64,000 nt of DNA from Actinoallomurus bryophytorum (GCF_006716425.1 NZ_VFOZ01000001.1:1-64000), one strand, 5' to 3'. Positions 37,518 to 50,006 are shown, numbered from the stretch's first letter. Numbers and translations: made by a program. The notes: a model not told the origin generated them from the sequence alone.

Positions 37518-37934
37518 TCAGAGCGACAGCGAGGGCTTCAGCTCGAGGAGGCGGGACAGCAGACCGTTGACGAACCGGGGCGACTCGTCGGTGGACAGCT
37601 CGGTGGCGAGGGCCACCGCCTCGCTGATCGCGACGCCGTCGGGTACCTCGTCCTCCCACAGGAGCTCGTAGGAGCCGAGCCGCAGGACGTTGCGGTCGAC
37701 GATGGGCATGCGGTCGAGGGTCCAGCCGACCGAGTAGGTCGCGATCAGCTCGTCGATGCGGTCGCGGTGTTCTGCCACGCCCGTGACGAGCCGGTCCACG
37801 AACGCCTGCTCGGCGAGTGGCTGGCCGGCGTCCGAGGCGCGCCGTACCAGCACGTCGGCCGGTGGTTCGCGCCGGATCTCCGCTTCGTACAGGACCTCGA
37901 GGGCCCGTTTTCGCGCCTTGCTGCGTGCCGACAC
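37518..37934 (-). CDS. nusB: Transcription antitermination factor NusB
   Basis: 138-residue all-helical RNA-binding protein that acts with NusE (S10) on boxA in rRNA antitermination. Seen: SARSKARKRALEVLYEAEIR, PIVDRNVLRLGSYELLW and VAISEAVALATELSTDESPRFVNGLL, the family's conserved blocks. GTG start at 37934, 2 nt after the efp stop, so coupled to efp. Confidence 0.96.
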   Translation of the reverse strand: MSARSKARKRALEVLYEAEIRREPPADVLVRRASDAGQPLAEQAFVDRLVTGVAEHRDRIDELIATYSVGWTLDRMPIVDRNVLRLGSYELLWEDEVPDGVAISEAVALATELSTDESPRFVNGLLSRLLELKPSLSL

Positions 37935-37936
37935 GG

Positions 37937-38494
37937 TCAGCCGCGGCCGAGATAGTCGCCCGAGCGAGTGTCGACCTTGATCTTCTCACCGGGGGTGATG
38001 AACAGCGGGACGTTGATCACGGCTCCGGTCTCGACCGTGGCCGGCTTGGTGCCGCCGGTCGAGCGGTCGCCCTGCAGGCCCGGCTCGGTCTCGGTCACCG
38101 CGAGCACGACGGCGGCCGGCAGCTCGATGTAGAGCGGGACGTCGTTGTTGAACGCGATCACCGCGTTCTGCTCGGGCAGCAGGAAGTTGGCCGCGTCGCC
38201 GACGGTGCCGCCGGGGATGTGCGGCTGGTCGTAGGTCTCGGTGTCCATGAAGACGAAGTCCTCGCCCTCGCGGTAGAGATACTGCATCTCCCGCTTGTCG
38301 ACGCTCGCCACCTCGACCTTGGTGCCGGCGTTGAAGGTCTTGTCGACCACCTTGCCGGACAGGATGTTCTTGAGCTTGGTGCGGACGAACGCGCCGCCCT
38401 TGCCAGGCTTGACGTGCTGGAACTCCTGGACGGTCCAGAGCTGGCCGTCGATGTTCAGCGTCATGCCGTTCTTGAGGTCGTTCGTCGTCGCCAC
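37937..38494 (-). CDS. efp: Elongation factor P
   Basis: 185-residue, three-domain translation factor that rescues ribosomes stalled at polyproline. Seen: [20 protein letters not shown], the tip loop [17 protein letters not shown] with a lysine in the position that is modified in many bacteria, and the C-terminal [29 protein letters not shown]. Proline-rich tails in this organism's FtsI, FtsL, FtsZ and Wag31 would be likely clients (inference). It lies between pepP and nusB. Confidence 0.97.
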   Translation of the reverse strand: MATTNDLKNGMTLNIDGQLWTVQEFQHVKPGKGGAFVRTKLKNILSGKVVDKTFNAGTKVEVASVDKREMQYLYREGEDFVFMDTETYDQPHIPGGTVGDAANFLLPEQNAVIAFNNDVPLYIELPAAVVLAVTETEPGLQGDRSTGGTKPATVETGAVINVPLFITPGEKIKVDTRSGDYLGRG

Positions 38495-38529
38495 TGCGTC
38501 TGTTCTCCTGCGTAGGCGGCCTGCCCCGT

Positions 38530-39597
38530 CTAGATGACGAGCAGTTCCTTGGTCGTCTTGGTGAGCAGCTCCACGCCGTCCGTACGGACGACCAGAGTGT
38601 CCTCGATGCGGACCCCGCCGCGGCCCGCGATGTAGACGCCGGGCTCGACGGTGATCGGAACTCGATCCGTCAGTTTACCGGTCTTGTCGTACCCCAGGAG
38701 CGGTGCCTCGTGGATCTCGAGGCCGACGCCGTGCCCGAGCCCGTGGGGGAACTCATCGGCGTGCCCCGCGGCGTCGATGACGTCGCGGGCCGCGGCGTCG
38801 ACGTCCTTCGTGGCGGCCTCCGGGCATGCCGCCTCGACGCCCGCGCGCTGCGCGGCCGCGACCAGGTCATAGATCTCCCGCAGCGCGTCCGAGGCGGGCC
38901 CCACCGCGACCGTACGGGTCATGTCGGCGTGGTAACCGCCGTACAGGGCCCCGAAGTCCATGGTCACGAAGTCGCCGGACTCGACGGCGCGGGTGCCGGG
39001 AACGTGGTGCGGGATCGCGCCGTTCGGGCCGCTGGCCACGATCGAGGAGAACGCGGGCCGCTCCGCGCCGAGGTCGACCATCGACCGCTCCAGCGCGATG
39101 GCGATCTCCCGCTCGGTGCGCCCGGGCCGGATGAAGGGCAGCACCGTGTCGAAGGCCCGGTCGGTGATCGCGCACGCCTCCCTGAGCAGGGCGATCTCCT
39201 CCTCATCCTTGACCATGCGCAGCTCCTCGACGGCGCGCCCCAGCGGGACCAGTTCGACGTTCTCCAGCTCGCTCGCGAGCGAGCGGTGTCCCTCCACGGT
39301 CAGGTCGTGCGCCTCGAACGCGAGCCGCCCGGTCGCACGGCCGCCCAGCGCGCCGGCCGTGTCGCGGTCGATCACGCATTCGAGCTCGGGGCAGACGCGC
39401 GCGGCGGTGCCGGCGTAGCGCCCGTCGGTGCCGAGTACGGCGGTGCCGTCGGCGCGGACGAGGAGCGCGGCGTTGGAGCTGGCCAGCCCGGACAGGTAGC
39501 GGACGTTGACCAGACGGGTGATGAGCGCGGCGTCGGCGCCCTGGCCGGCCACGGCTTCGGCCAGGCGCGCACGGCGCGTTTCGTGGATCCCGGGCAT
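38530..39597 (-). CDS. M24-family Xaa-Pro aminopeptidase
   Basis: 355 residues: creatinase-type N-domain (1-125) and pita-bread metallopeptidase domain. The five metal ligands are visible: Asp in [11 protein letters not shown], Asp in YHADMTRTV, His in [15 protein letters not shown], Glu in PITVEPGVY and Glu in [10 protein letters not shown]. It removes N-terminal residues preceding proline. The gene usually sits next to efp, as here (35 nt). The ATG at 39597 opens [15 protein letters not shown]; the open frame extends far upstream into the LLM gene but this is a shadow. Confidence 0.95.
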   Translation of the reverse strand: MPGIHETRRARLAEAVAGQGADAALITRLVNVRYLSGLASSNAALLVRADGTAVLGTDGRYAGTAARVCPELECVIDRDTAGALGGRATGRLAFEAHDLTVEGHRSLASELENVELVPLGRAVEELRMVKDEEEIALLREACAITDRAFDTVLPFIRPGRTEREIAIALERSMVDLGAERPAFSSIVASGPNGAIPHHVPGTRAVESGDFVTMDFGALYGGYHADMTRTVAVGPASDALREIYDLVAAAQRAGVEAACPEAATKDVDAAARDVIDAAGHADEFPHGLGHGVGLEIHEAPLLGYDKTGKLTDRVPITVEPGVYIAGRGGVRIEDTLVVRTDGVELLTKTTKELLVI

Positions 39598-39618
39598 GGC
39601 CCGACTGTACGCCGCCGG

Positions 39619-39640
39619 CCCGCCGCGGAGCGGCGGCGGG
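39619..39640 (-). terminator. GC hairpin after the LLM oxidoreductase gene
   Basis: CCCGCCGC (39619-39626) with GCGGCGGG (39633-39640), 8-bp perfect stem, 6-nt loop, 14 nt beyond the stop at 39654 and upstream of the pepP ATG. No U-tract. Confidence 0.55.
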
Positions 39641-39653
39641 CACGACGGTGGGC

Positions 39654-40700
39654 TCAGACGGAGGCGGCCAGGTCCCGTACCTTCTCGATCAGCTTGACGC
39701 GTGCTTCGTGGTCGGCCGCGATCGGCGTGATGTTCAGCGTGGTGACACCCGACTCCTTCAGCGCCGCGAGCCGGTCGCGGACGAATCCCTCTGTGCCGAT
39801 GAGGGAGGTCTTCTGGAGGAGCTCGTACGGGACCTTCTCGGCGGCCTCCTGCTTCTTGCCGGCCAGGTAGAGGTCCTGGATCTCCTCGGCCTCCTTCTCG
39901 AAGCCGTAGCGCCGGGCGAGGTCGTTGTAGAAGTTCTTGCCCTTGGCGCCCATGCCGCCGACGTACAGCGCGGCCATGGGGCGGCCGAACTCCAGGAAGC
40001 CCTCGACGTCGTCGCCGATCGCCAGGTTCGCCTGCGCGACGACGTCCAGCTCGCCGAGCGAGGGGTCGCGCTTGGCCTTGCCCCTGGCCAGCGCATCGCC
40101 CCAGACGTCTCCCGCCTTCTCCGGGATGTAGAAGATCGGCTCCCAGCCCTCGGCCAGCTCGGCGGTCATCTCGACGTTCTTGGGGCCGAGCGAGGCGATG
40201 ATGATCGGGATGCGCTCGCGTACGGGGTGGTTGATCAGCTTGAGCGGCTTGCCGAGGCCCGTGCCCGCGTCGGCGGGGAGCGGGAGCTTGTAGTACTTGC
40301 CCTCGTAGGAGAGCCGCTCGCGGCGCCAGACCATGCGGCAGATCTCGATGATCTCGCGGGTGCGGCCGATGGGCGCGTGGTACGGCACGCCGTGCCAGCC
40401 CTCGATGACCTGCGGCCCGGACGCACCGATGCCGAGTACGAACCGGCCCTCGGAGACGTAGTCCAGGCCGGCGGCGGTCATCGCGGTCAGCGTCGGTGTC
40501 CGCGAGAAGATCTGGAGGATGCCCGAGGCGATCTGCAGGCGCTCCGTACGCGCGGCGATGAAGCCGAGCTGGCTCACGGCGTCGAAGCTGTAGGCCTCCG
40601 GCACGAACACGATGTCGAGCCCGGCCTTCTCGTAGTCGGCGAGCTCGTCGACGGTCTCCTTGAAGCCCCCGGCGTAGCTGAGGGACATTCCGATGCGCAT
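39654..40700 (-). CDS. LLM-class (luciferase-like) F420-dependent oxidoreductase
   Basis: 348-residue TIM-barrel flavin/F420 oxidoreductase. Seen: MRIGMSLSYAGGFKETVDEL start, LQIASGILQIFSRTPTLTAMTAAGLDYVS, GRFVLGIGASGPQVIEGWHG and IPIIIASLGPKNVEMTAELAEGW, the blocks of the F420-dependent LLM group in actinobacteria. Substrate unknown. It ends 56 nt before pepP and is not part of the usual aro/efp order. Confidence 0.9.
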   Translation of the reverse strand: MRIGMSLSYAGGFKETVDELADYEKAGLDIVFVPEAYSFDAVSQLGFIAARTERLQIASGILQIFSRTPTLTAMTAAGLDYVSEGRFVLGIGASGPQVIEGWHGVPYHAPIGRTREIIEICRMVWRRERLSYEGKYYKLPLPADAGTGLGKPLKLINHPVRERIPIIIASLGPKNVEMTAELAEGWEPIFYIPEKAGDVWGDALARGKAKRDPSLGELDVVAQANLAIGDDVEGFLEFGRPMAALYVGGMGAKGKNFYNDLARRYGFEKEAEEIQDLYLAGKKQEAAEKVPYELLQKTSLIGTEGFVRDRLAALKESGVTTLNITPIAADHEARVKLIEKVRDLAASV

Positions 40701-40757
40701 GCCGTGGCACTCCTTGCTTTCCGGCAGAAACCCGAATCAGGTTCAGTAATAGCGTAG

Positions 40758-41180
40758 TCAGGCCGGGCTGAACACCATGCACGTGCTCGTGCCGTGTGCG
40801 ACGAGGCGTCCCTGGTCGTCGGTGACGCGGCCCTCAGTGGTGGCGACCCGGCCGCCCAGGTGGATCGTGGTGCCCTCGCAGCGGAGCTTGACTCCGTCGA
40901 GCCGCACCGGGCGCACGAAGTTCACCTTGAGCTCGAGAGTGGTGTAGCTCGCCCCCTCGGGCAGCGCGGTGTGCACGGCGCAGCCCATCGCCGAGTCGAG
41001 CAGGGTGCTGCAGATGCCGCCGTGCAGCGTGCCGAGCGGATTGCCGAAGTCGGGACGGGTCTCGAGCGTGAACACCACCCGTCCGGGCTCGAAGGTCTCC
41101 AGCGCCATGTCGATCAGACTCGCGATGCCCGTCGTGCGCTGCTCCAGCAGCACCCTCAGCTGATCCGATCCGGCGGTCAT
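40758..41180 (-). CDS. PaaI-type hotdog thioesterase
   Basis: 140-residue acyl-CoA thioesterase of the hotdog fold. Seen: FGNPLGTLHGGICSTLLDSAMGCAV, where the HGG block bears the active site, and TTLELKVNFVRPVR. Substrate unknown. ATG 41180 has AGGAGG upstream. It is divergent from a tetR gene across 75 bp holding two operator-like palindromes, and is likely the regulator's target. Confidence 0.9.
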   Translation of the reverse strand: MTAGSDQLRVLLEQRTTGIASLIDMALETFEPGRVVFTLETRPDFGNPLGTLHGGICSTLLDSAMGCAVHTALPEGASYTTLELKVNFVRPVRLDGVKLRCEGTTIHLGGRVATTEGRVTDDQGRLVAHGTSTCMVFSPA

Positions 41181-41190
41181 GGGGCCTCCT

Positions 41191-41236
41191 CTATGACGCT
41201 TGGCATAATGAGAATCTTCTATGATGGGCGTCATAG
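41191..41236. promoter_or_regulatory. Paired TetR operator candidates between thioesterase and tetR
   Basis: Palindrome CTATGATGGGCGTCATAG (41219-41236; half-site CTATGAyG) and a second half-site CTATGACGC (41191-41199), 28 bp apart, whose reverse partner TGGCATAA is degenerate. CTATGACGC and GCGTCATAG (41228-41236) also form a perfect 9-bp inverted repeat. The site covers the space between both starts, fitting an autoregulated divergent switch. Confidence 0.75.
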
Positions 41237-41255
41237 TCAAGGTGGTGAATCTCAT

Positions 41256-41816
41256 ATGACCTCCGACGCCCGTGAGCGGATGGTGCGCAGCGCGGCCTAC
41301 CTGTTCCGCGAGCGAGGCTTCAGCGGCACGGCGTTCAGCGACGTGATCGCGCACAGCGGGGCGCCGCGCGGCTCGATCTACCACCACTTCCCGGGCGGAA
41401 AGGCACAGCTCGCCGAGGAGGCGGTGCGGTACGCCGGTGAGTTCCTCAGCGCGGGCGTACGCGCGGCGACCCGCGACGACGACCCGGTGGCCGCGGTGCG
41501 CGCGTTCCTGGGATGGTGGCGTCGCGTGCTGGTCGACAGCGACTTCAAGGCGGGCTGCCCGGTCGTCGCGGTGACCGTCGAGTCCCAGCTCAGCGGCGCC
41601 GCCGCGGACGCCTTCGGACGCTGGGGTGACGCCCTCGCCACCGGGCTCACCGCGGCCGGCGCGGCACCGGCGCGTGCCGGGCGGCTGGCGACGCTCATCG
41701 TCAGCGCCGTCGAGGGCGCGACCCTCCTGTGCCGGGCGAACCGCTCGCTGGACCCGCTGGACGACGTCACCGCCGAGCTGGAGGACCTGATCGAGGCCGC
41801 CTGCGGGACGGGCTGA
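41256..41816 (+). CDS. TetR/AcrR-family regulator
   Basis: 186 residues. N-terminal helix-turn-helix: ERMVRSAAYLFRERGFSGTA, then FSDVIAHSGAPRGSIYHHFPGGKAQL (about 27-52), typical TetR. The C-terminal ligand domain (RAFLGWWRRVLVDSDFKAGCPVVAV) resembles the LmrA/YxaF-like subgroup. Ligand unknown. Likely represses itself and the divergent thioesterase through the palindromes at 41191-41236. The nitroreductase gene follows on the same strand after about 25 nt and may share its transcript. Confidence 0.93.
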   Translation: MTSDARERMVRSAAYLFRERGFSGTAFSDVIAHSGAPRGSIYHHFPGGKAQLAEEAVRYAGEFLSAGVRAATRDDDPVAAVRAFLGWWRRVLVDSDFKAGCPVVAVTVESQLSGAAADAFGRWGDALATGLTAAGAAPARAGRLATLIVSAVEGATLLCRANRSLDPLDDVTAELEDLIEAACGTG

Positions 41817-41841
41817 TCACGGATTTGGGACGATGTGGCGT

Positions 41842-42471
41842 ATGACTCCCGATGAGTTGCTCACGACGACCCGGACCGTACGCAAGCGCCTCGACCTGAC
41901 CCGCCCGGTCCCGATCGAGCTGATCCGCGAGTGCCTGGAGATCGCCCTGCAGGCGCCGAGCGGCAGCAACCGGCAGGGCTGGCACTGGATCGTCGTCACC
42001 GACCCGGACGCACGCGCGAGCATCGCCGAGGTGTACCGGCGCGGCTGGGACGCGTACCACGGGTCGGGCGTGTCGGCGGGGACGCTGTTCGCCGACGACC
42101 CGGAGCGTGCGGCGGTCCAGCGCCGTGTCGGCGACAGCGCGGCGTACCTGGCCGAGCACATCGGGGAGGTCCCCGTGCTCGTCATCCCGTGCCTGCGGGT
42201 CGCGAAGCTGCCCGAGGGCAACCAGGCCGGCCTGTGGGGCAGCCTGCATCCGGCCGTGTGGAACTACATGCTCGCCGCCCGCGCACGCGGGCTCGGCACC
42301 GCCTGGACGTCGCTGCATCTCCCGCACGAACGCGAGGTCGCCGAGATCCTCGGCCTGCCGGAGGACGTACGCCAGGGCGCGCTCGTGCCCACGGCCTACT
42401 ACACAGGAGAGACCTTCCGCCCGGCCCCACGCCAGCCGCTAGAGGAGGTCCTCCACCTCGACCGCTGGTAA
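41842..42471 (+). CDS. Nitroreductase-family protein
   Basis: About 209-residue FMN-dependent oxidoreductase. Seen: TVRKRLDLTRPVPIELIRECLEIALQAPSGSNRQGWHW, where RxR and PSGSNRQ blocks bind FMN, GSLHPAVWNYMLAARARGLGTAW, and a C-terminal LVPTAYYTGE. Substrate unknown. ATG 41842 is preferred; ATG 41833, three codons earlier, is equally in frame. Co-oriented with tetR and possibly co-regulated. Confidence 0.9.
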   Translation: MTPDELLTTTRTVRKRLDLTRPVPIELIRECLEIALQAPSGSNRQGWHWIVVTDPDARASIAEVYRRGWDAYHGSGVSAGTLFADDPERAAVQRRVGDSAAYLAEHIGEVPVLVIPCLRVAKLPEGNQAGLWGSLHPAVWNYMLAARARGLGTAWTSLHLPHEREVAEILGLPEDVRQGALVPTAYYTGETFRPAPRQPLEEVLHLDRW

Positions 42472-42481
42472 GCCCGCCGGG

Positions 42482-42873
42482 GGCCCGTCTCAGAGCCTCG
42501 CGGCCCGCGTGGCGCCGCCGGCGTGGCGCCGCCGGTGTTATCCACAGAACCCCGCTCTACTTCCGTGCGCCGCCGGTCCCGCTGGACAATGAAAGTGGGA
42601 TGGCACCCCCGGGCGGGTGGGCTCCAGGCGGGTGGGCTCCAGGCGGGTGGGCTCCACGCGGGTGGGCTCCACGCGGATGAGCTCCACGCGGATGAGCTCC
42701 ACGCGGATGAGCTCCACGCGGACGGACCCTCCCGGGACCCCGAGCGGACGGACCCCGGGGACTCCGGGGCTCCGGGGCTCCGGGGCTCCGGGGCTCCGGG
42801 CGGACGGACCCCGAACAGGCTCCGGGCGGACTCCGGGGGCTCCGGGGAGGCTTCGCGACAGGCCGTAGGCGTT
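42482..42873 (-). repeat. Intergenic repeat element, copy 2 (complete extent)
   Basis: Inverted homologue of the element at 37017-37494. On the minus strand: terminus AACGCCTACGGCCTGTC (42873-42857, beginning at the aroQ stop), one diverged 16-bp unit, GC-rich arrays, then the core: CCATCCCACT (ending at 42603), TTGTCCAGC (42589-42581), TTATCCACA on the plus strand at 42538-42546, and GCGGCGCCAC twice (42532-42523 and 42518-42509). The two box-like sites span 52 bp, as in copy 1, and the GCGGCGCCAC pair is 14 bp apart in both. A further GGCCCGTCTC-like unit lies at 42482-42497. No gene is supported inside. Confidence 0.8.
42612..42716 (+). repeat. Seven-copy 15-bp tandem array in element copy 2
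   Basis: Units: GGCGGGTGGGCTCCA three times (from 42612), CGCGGGTGGGCTCCA once, CGCGGATGAGCTCCA three times, ending at 42716. Ordered variant blocks again indicate stepwise duplication. It is followed (about 42757-42810) by an 8-bp CTCCGGGG array and by two CGGACGGACCCCG copies. The unit is unrelated to the 16-bp unit of copy 1. Confidence 0.93.
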
Positions 42874-43336
42874 AGGACTCGGCGAGGAGTTCCGCGACGG
42901 CCTGGAGTGCGAGGACGTAGGAGAACGTGCCGAAGCCCGCGATCGTGCCGGAGGCCACGGCCGCGACGACGGACGTGTGGCGGAACTCCTCCCGCGCGGC
43001 GGGGTTGGAGATGTGCACCTCGATCAGGGGTGCCGTGCGCTGGGCGATGGCGTCGCGCAGGGCGTAGGAGTAGTGGGTGAACGCGGCCGGGTTCAGCACG
43101 ACGGGGATGTGGCCGTCCGCGGCCTCGTGCAGCCAGCCGACGAGCTCGGCCTCGTCGTCGGTCTGGCGGACCTCGGCGTGCAGGCCGAGGCGGCGCGCCG
43201 CGTCACGGCACAGCGCCGCCACGTCCTCGAACGTCGTGCTGCCGTACACGTCGGGCTCGCGGCTGCCCAGCCGCCCGAGGTTGGGTCCGTTGAGGACGAG
43301 CACCTCGCTCATCGGGTCCACGCTCCGCTCGGTCAT
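42872..43336 (-). CDS. aroQ: Type II 3-dehydroquinate dehydratase
   Basis: 154-residue dodecamer-forming enzyme of the shikimate pathway. Seen: [18 protein letters not shown] with the catalytic Tyr/Arg region, [35 protein letters not shown] and [15 protein letters not shown]. The substitutions from the usual NPGAYTH and HLSNVHAREEFR are mild. ATG 43336 overlaps the aroB stop (ATGA); ATG 43312 is the alternative start. The stop codon touches the terminus of the repeat element. Confidence 0.96.
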   Translation of the reverse strand: MTERSVDPMSEVLVLNGPNLGRLGSREPDVYGSTTFEDVAALCRDAARRLGLHAEVRQTDDEAELVGWLHEAADGHIPVVLNPAAFTHYSYALRDAIAQRTAPLIEVHISNPAAREEFRHTSVVAAVASGTIAGFGTFSYVLALQAVAELLAES

Positions 43337-44400
43337 CGTGCCACGCGTTCGTAGGCTGTCTTCAACAGGTCCTCGCCCGGGTCCTCGAGCCGCCCCGGTG
43401 ACGCGACGCCGTCCAGGACGACGAAGCGCAGCCGCGATCCGCGCGCCTTCTTGTCGATGCGCATGGCGTCGCGCAGTCCCGGCCATGCCTCGGTGACGTA
43501 GGACGTGGGCAGGCCCACGGCGGTGAGGATCGCCCGGTGCCGCTCGACCAGCCCGGCGTCGATCCGGCCGGCCAGGCGGGACAGCTCGGCGGCGTACACC
43601 ATGCCGATGGCGACGGCGTCGCCGTGCCGGAAGCGGTACCCCTCGACCTTCTCGATCGCGTGGGCGAGCGTGTGGCCGTAGTTGAGGATCTCGCGCAGGC
43701 CGCTCTCCCGCAGGTCCGCCGAGACGACACGGGCCTTCATCGCGATGGCGCGTTCGGCCAGCTCCAGGGTGTGCGGCCCGTCCGGCCGGCCCGCCGCCTC
43801 CGGGTCGTCCTCGACCAGTTCCAGGATCCTCGGATCGGCGATGAACCCTGCCTTGATCACCTCGGCGAGGCCGCTGACGTAGTCGGCGCGCGGCACGGTC
43901 ACCAGCGTGGTCAGGTCGCAGAGGACCCCGGCGGGCGGGTGGAAGGCGCCGACGAGGTTCTTGCCCTCGGGGATGTCGATCGCGGTCTTGCCGCCGACGG
44001 CGGCGTCCACCATGCCGAGGAGCGTGGTGGGCACCAGCACGGCGCGTACGCCGCGCAGCCAGGTCGCGGCGGCGAACCCGGCCAGGTCGGTGGTGGCTCC
44101 CCCGCCGACGCCGACGACCACGTCCGTACGTGTCATGCCGAGCCGGGCGAAGGCGGACCAGAGCCCGGCCAGCACCTTGACGTCCTTACCGGCCTCACCG
44201 TCGGGTACGGGCAGGGGGTGCACTTCGTACCCGGCGCCGGTGAGCCCGTGGCACACGGGGCGCGCGATCTCGGGCAGCCCCTCGGCGTGCACGACGGCGA
44301 CCGTACGGGCCTCGCCCACCAGCGAGGGCAGCTCACCGAGGACGCCGGTGCCGACGACCACGTCGTACGGGGTCTCGCCACCGACCTTGATCCGGCTCAC
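43333..44400 (-). CDS. aroB: 3-dehydroquinate synthase
   Basis: 355-residue NAD- and metal-dependent enzyme making 3-dehydroquinate from DAHP. Seen: [58 protein letters not shown] and [11 protein letters not shown], which hold the metal-binding His and Glu residues. It overlaps aroQ (ATGA) and follows aroK by 31 nt. Confidence 0.97.
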   Translation of the reverse strand: MSRIKVGGETPYDVVVGTGVLGELPSLVGEARTVAVVHAEGLPEIARPVCHGLTGAGYEVHPLPVPDGEAGKDVKVLAGLWSAFARLGMTRTDVVVGVGGGATTDLAGFAAATWLRGVRAVLVPTTLLGMVDAAVGGKTAIDIPEGKNLVGAFHPPAGVLCDLTTLVTVPRADYVSGLAEVIKAGFIADPRILELVEDDPEAAGRPDGPHTLELAERAIAMKARVVSADLRESGLREILNYGHTLAHAIEKVEGYRFRHGDAVAIGMVYAAELSRLAGRIDAGLVERHRAILTAVGLPTSYVTEAWPGLRDAMRIDKKARGSRLRFVVLDGVASPGRLEDPGEDLLKTAYERVAR

Positions 44401-44431
44401 GAGCTCTCCTTCACCGGCGGAGTGAGCGCGT

Positions 44432-44932
44432 TCATGCGAGCCCCTTGACGACCTCGTCCACGATGTCGGCAGGGTCGCGTTCGTCCGTCTTGACCTGCAC
44501 GGAGGCGAGCCTCTCGTAGATCGGGCGCCGCTCCTCCATCAGCTTGCGGAACTGGCTGCGGGGGTTGAGCACGAGCAGCGGCCGGGCCGAGGCGAGCCCG
44601 ACGCGCTTGACCGCGTCCGACAGCCCGACCTCCAGGTAGACGACCGGCAGACCGGCCAGCTCGGCCTGGGTCTCGGCGTCGAGGACGGCGCCGCCGCCGA
44701 CGGCGACCACCCCCTCGTGCGTGGCGAGCGCGTCGTGCACCGCGGCGCGTTCGAGCGCGCGGAAGTGCTCCTCGCCGTCGTCGATGAAGATCTCGCCGAT
44801 CGGCTTGCCGGCCGCGATCTCGACGTCGTGGTCGGTGTCGCGGAAGGGAACGCCGAGACGCTCGGCGAGCAGCTCGCCCACCGTGGTCTTGCCGGATCCG
44901 GGCGGGCCGATGACGACGGCCTTCGGTTTCAT
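44432..44932 (-). CDS. aroK: Shikimate kinase
   Basis: 166-residue P-loop kinase. Seen: Walker [10 protein letters not shown] (9-17), DTDHDVE with the shikimate-binding Asp, FRALE and [13 protein letters not shown] 44932 overlaps the aroC stop (AAATGA). It transfers phosphate from ATP to shikimate before the step leading to chorismate. Confidence 0.97.
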   Translation of the reverse strand: MKPKAVVIGPPGSGKTTVGELLAERLGVPFRDTDHDVEIAAGKPIGEIFIDDGEEHFRALERAAVHDALATHEGVVAVGGGAVLDAETQAELAGLPVVYLEVGLSDAVKRVGLASARPLLVLNPRSQFRKLMEERRPIYERLASVQVKTDERDPADIVDEVVKGLA

Positions 44933-46104
44933 TTGATCACCAATGAGGATAGGTAGCCCTGCAGGTTCCTGGCGGTCTCCTCCACGGAGTCGCCGCCGAA
45001 CTTTTCGACCGCGGCCTCGGCGATCACCAGCGCGACCATCGCCTCGGCGACCACGCCCGCGGCCGGGACCGCGGTGACGTCGCTGCGCTGGTTGATCGCC
45101 TTGGCCGGCTCGCCGGTCTTGACGTCGATCGTCGACAGCGCGCGCGGCACCGTCGAGATGGGCTTCATCGCGGCGCGTACGCGCAGGATCTCGCCGGTCG
45201 TCATGCCGCCCTCGACGCCGCCGGCGCGGTTGGTCAGCCGCCGGATCTCGCCGTCGCGCACGATCTCGTCGTGCGCCGCCGAGCCGCGCCGCGCGGCGGT
45301 GCGGAAACCGTCGCCGACCTCCACGCCCTTGATGGCCTGGATGCCCATCAGCGCCCCCGCCAGGCGGGAGTCGAGCCGCCGGTCCCAGTGGACGTGGCTG
45401 CCCAGACCCGGCGGCAGGCCGTGCACCACCACTTCGACGACGCCGCCGAGGGTGTCACCGTCCTTCTTGACCTGCTCGATGTGCTCGACGATCGCGGCGC
45501 TCGTGCCGGGGTCGAGGCAGCGCACCGGGTCGGCGTCGATGCGCTCCAGGTCACCGGGCTCGGGGATCACGCCGTCGGGGACGCTCACCTCGCCGAGCGC
45601 GACGACGTGGCTGAGGATCTCCGCGCCGAGCACCTGGCGGCAGAAGGCGCGCGCCACCTCACCGATCGCCACCCGTGCGGCGGTCTCGCGGGCGCTGGCG
45701 CGCTCGAGGATCGGCCGGGCGTCGTCGAAGCCGTACTTTTGCATGCCGACCAGGTCGGCGTGGCCGGGGCGGGGCCGCGACAGTGGCGCGTTGCGCTGCT
45801 GCGCGGCGAGCACGTCGGGGTCGACCGGGTCGGCCGACATCACCGTCTCCCACTTGGGCCACTCGCTGTTGCCGACCCGGATCGCGACCGGGCCGCCGAG
45901 CGTACGGCCGTGGCGGATGCCGCCGATGATCTCGACCTCGTCCTGCTCGAACTTCATCCGGGCGCCGCGGCCATAGCCCAGACGCCGCCGGCGCAGCGCC
46001 TCGGTGATGTCGGCCGAGGTCACGGCCACACCGGACGGCAGCCCTTCGAGGATCGCGGCGAGGGCCGGGCCATGTGACTCTCCCGCGGTCAGCCAGCGCA
46101 ACAT
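44929..46104 (-). CDS. aroC: Chorismate synthase
   Basis: 391-residue FMN-dependent enzyme finishing the shikimate pathway. Seen: [10 protein letters not shown] near the N-terminus, [54 protein letters not shown] and a C-terminal [16 protein letters not shown] block. ATG 46104 has no clear ribosome site, but AGTATTTA lies just upstream, perhaps a promoter -10 and a short or absent leader. First gene of aroC-aroK-aroB-aroQ. Confidence 0.97.
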   Translation of the reverse strand: MLRWLTAGESHGPALAAILEGLPSGVAVTSADITEALRRRRLGYGRGARMKFEQDEVEIIGGIRHGRTLGGPVAIRVGNSEWPKWETVMSADPVDPDVLAAQQRNAPLSRPRPGHADLVGMQKYGFDDARPILERASARETAARVAIGEVARAFCRQVLGAEILSHVVALGEVSVPDGVIPEPGDLERIDADPVRCLDPGTSAAIVEHIEQVKKDGDTLGGVVEVVVHGLPPGLGSHVHWDRRLDSRLAGALMGIQAIKGVEVGDGFRTAARRGSAAHDEIVRDGEIRRLTNRAGGVEGGMTTGEILRVRAAMKPISTVPRALSTIDVKTGEPAKAINQRSDVTAVPAAGVVAEAMVALVIAEAAVEKFGGDSVEETARNLQGYLSSLVIK

Positions 46105-46167
46105 GCGGTAAATACTTTCATGTCAGTGGGATGCGCCACGCACCCGTCTCGGCATCCGGGCACGCGG

Positions 46168-49143
<2,976 letters not shown>

Positions 49144-49214
49144 CCTCAGAGCCTAACGATCTGCGCGCGCGGCTCGCTCACGGTCACGCGTACCCGGCGG
49201 CGGAGTGGGTCAGA

Positions 49215-49904
49215 TCACCCGGAGACCAGGCCGAGTTCGACGCCGCCGTCGACATGGCCGCGCAGATGTTCGGAAAGCCGGGTGGCGGCGGCGCGCAGGA
49301 CCGCCTGGTCGTCCGCGCCTTCGGCGAGGCGCAGCCGGACCGCCAGCGCGCCGCGTTCGCCCGGACCGGCCTGGACGCCGGTGACACCCGGAAGATCGCC
49401 GACCGCGGCATGGACGGCCGCGAGCACGTGCGGGTCCTCGTGCGGGGCGGTGATCGCGCCGCCCTCGGCGAGGACGCGGAGCCGCGCTCCCTCGATCGCG
49501 TACGGCACGGGGCCCGCGATGTCGATCACCACGGCGTCGGCCGGCTCGTCGAGCGCCGCCCGGCATGCCTGCGCGGTGCGCACGGCGACAGGGCGCGCGT
49601 CCGGCCGCCAGCGGGCGAGGCCGCCGGTCGAGGTGAAGGCGAGCACGGCCTTCCGCCCGTCGTCGCCGACGAGGGTCGGGAGCGCCATCTCGCTCTCCTT
49701 CTCGCGCCGCAGCCCGTCGACGGTCTCGTCCTCGGTGAGGATCGCGACGACCGGGACGAGCAGCCGGGCCCCGGAGAGGGCGGCCAGGACGGCGTGCTCG
49801 CCGCCCGTCCCCTCGGCGTAGGCGCGTAGTGCGGCCTCGAGCTCGGCGGCCGCGCTCCCGTCGTCGTCGGGGAACTCAGGCTGCGGAATGCTGCGTCCGG
49901 ACAC
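49215..49904 (-). CDS. SseB-family protein
   Basis: 229 residues. The N-terminal half (LRAYAEGTGGEHAVLAALSG, ARLLVPVVAILTEDETVDGLRR, SEMALPTLVGDDGRKAVLAF) matches the SseB N-terminal domain pattern in actinobacteria; the C-terminal half (RLSEHLRGHVDGGVELGLVSG) is less characteristic. Function is not known outside enterics. GTG 49904 chosen as it gives the usual length; no strong ribosome site. It lies 70 nt ahead of glyS on the same strand. Confidence 0.8.
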   Translation of the reverse strand: MSGRSIPQPEFPDDDGSAAAELEAALRAYAEGTGGEHAVLAALSGARLLVPVVAILTEDETVDGLRREKESEMALPTLVGDDGRKAVLAFTSTGGLARWRPDARPVAVRTAQACRAALDEPADAVVIDIAGPVPYAIEGARLRVLAEGGAITAPHEDPHVLAAVHAAVGDLPGVTGVQAGPGERGALAVRLRLAEGADDQAVLRAAATRLSEHLRGHVDGGVELGLVSG

Positions 49905-50006
49905 GACAGATGAGCGTATCCGGCCCCGCGTTCCGGTCCGTCCAGCCCACCGCCCGGTCCGTGCCGTCAAGGCCCTGCCTGGCCTCTCCGGCGTCGCGAG
50001 CCGCCG

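Noticed and set aside
36952-37989. Long frames through the 16-bp array that give SETGRF/RDGPVP-type protein repeats
   Set aside because: The 16-bp unit is out of phase with codons, so every frame stays open. The frames run into nusB and have no ribosome site.
42523-43080. Frame through element copy 2 giving GGLQAGG/DELHADELHA repeats
   Set aside because: Translation of a 15-bp array only. The segment shared with copy 1 shows mostly amino-acid-changing differences, so it is not kept as protein.
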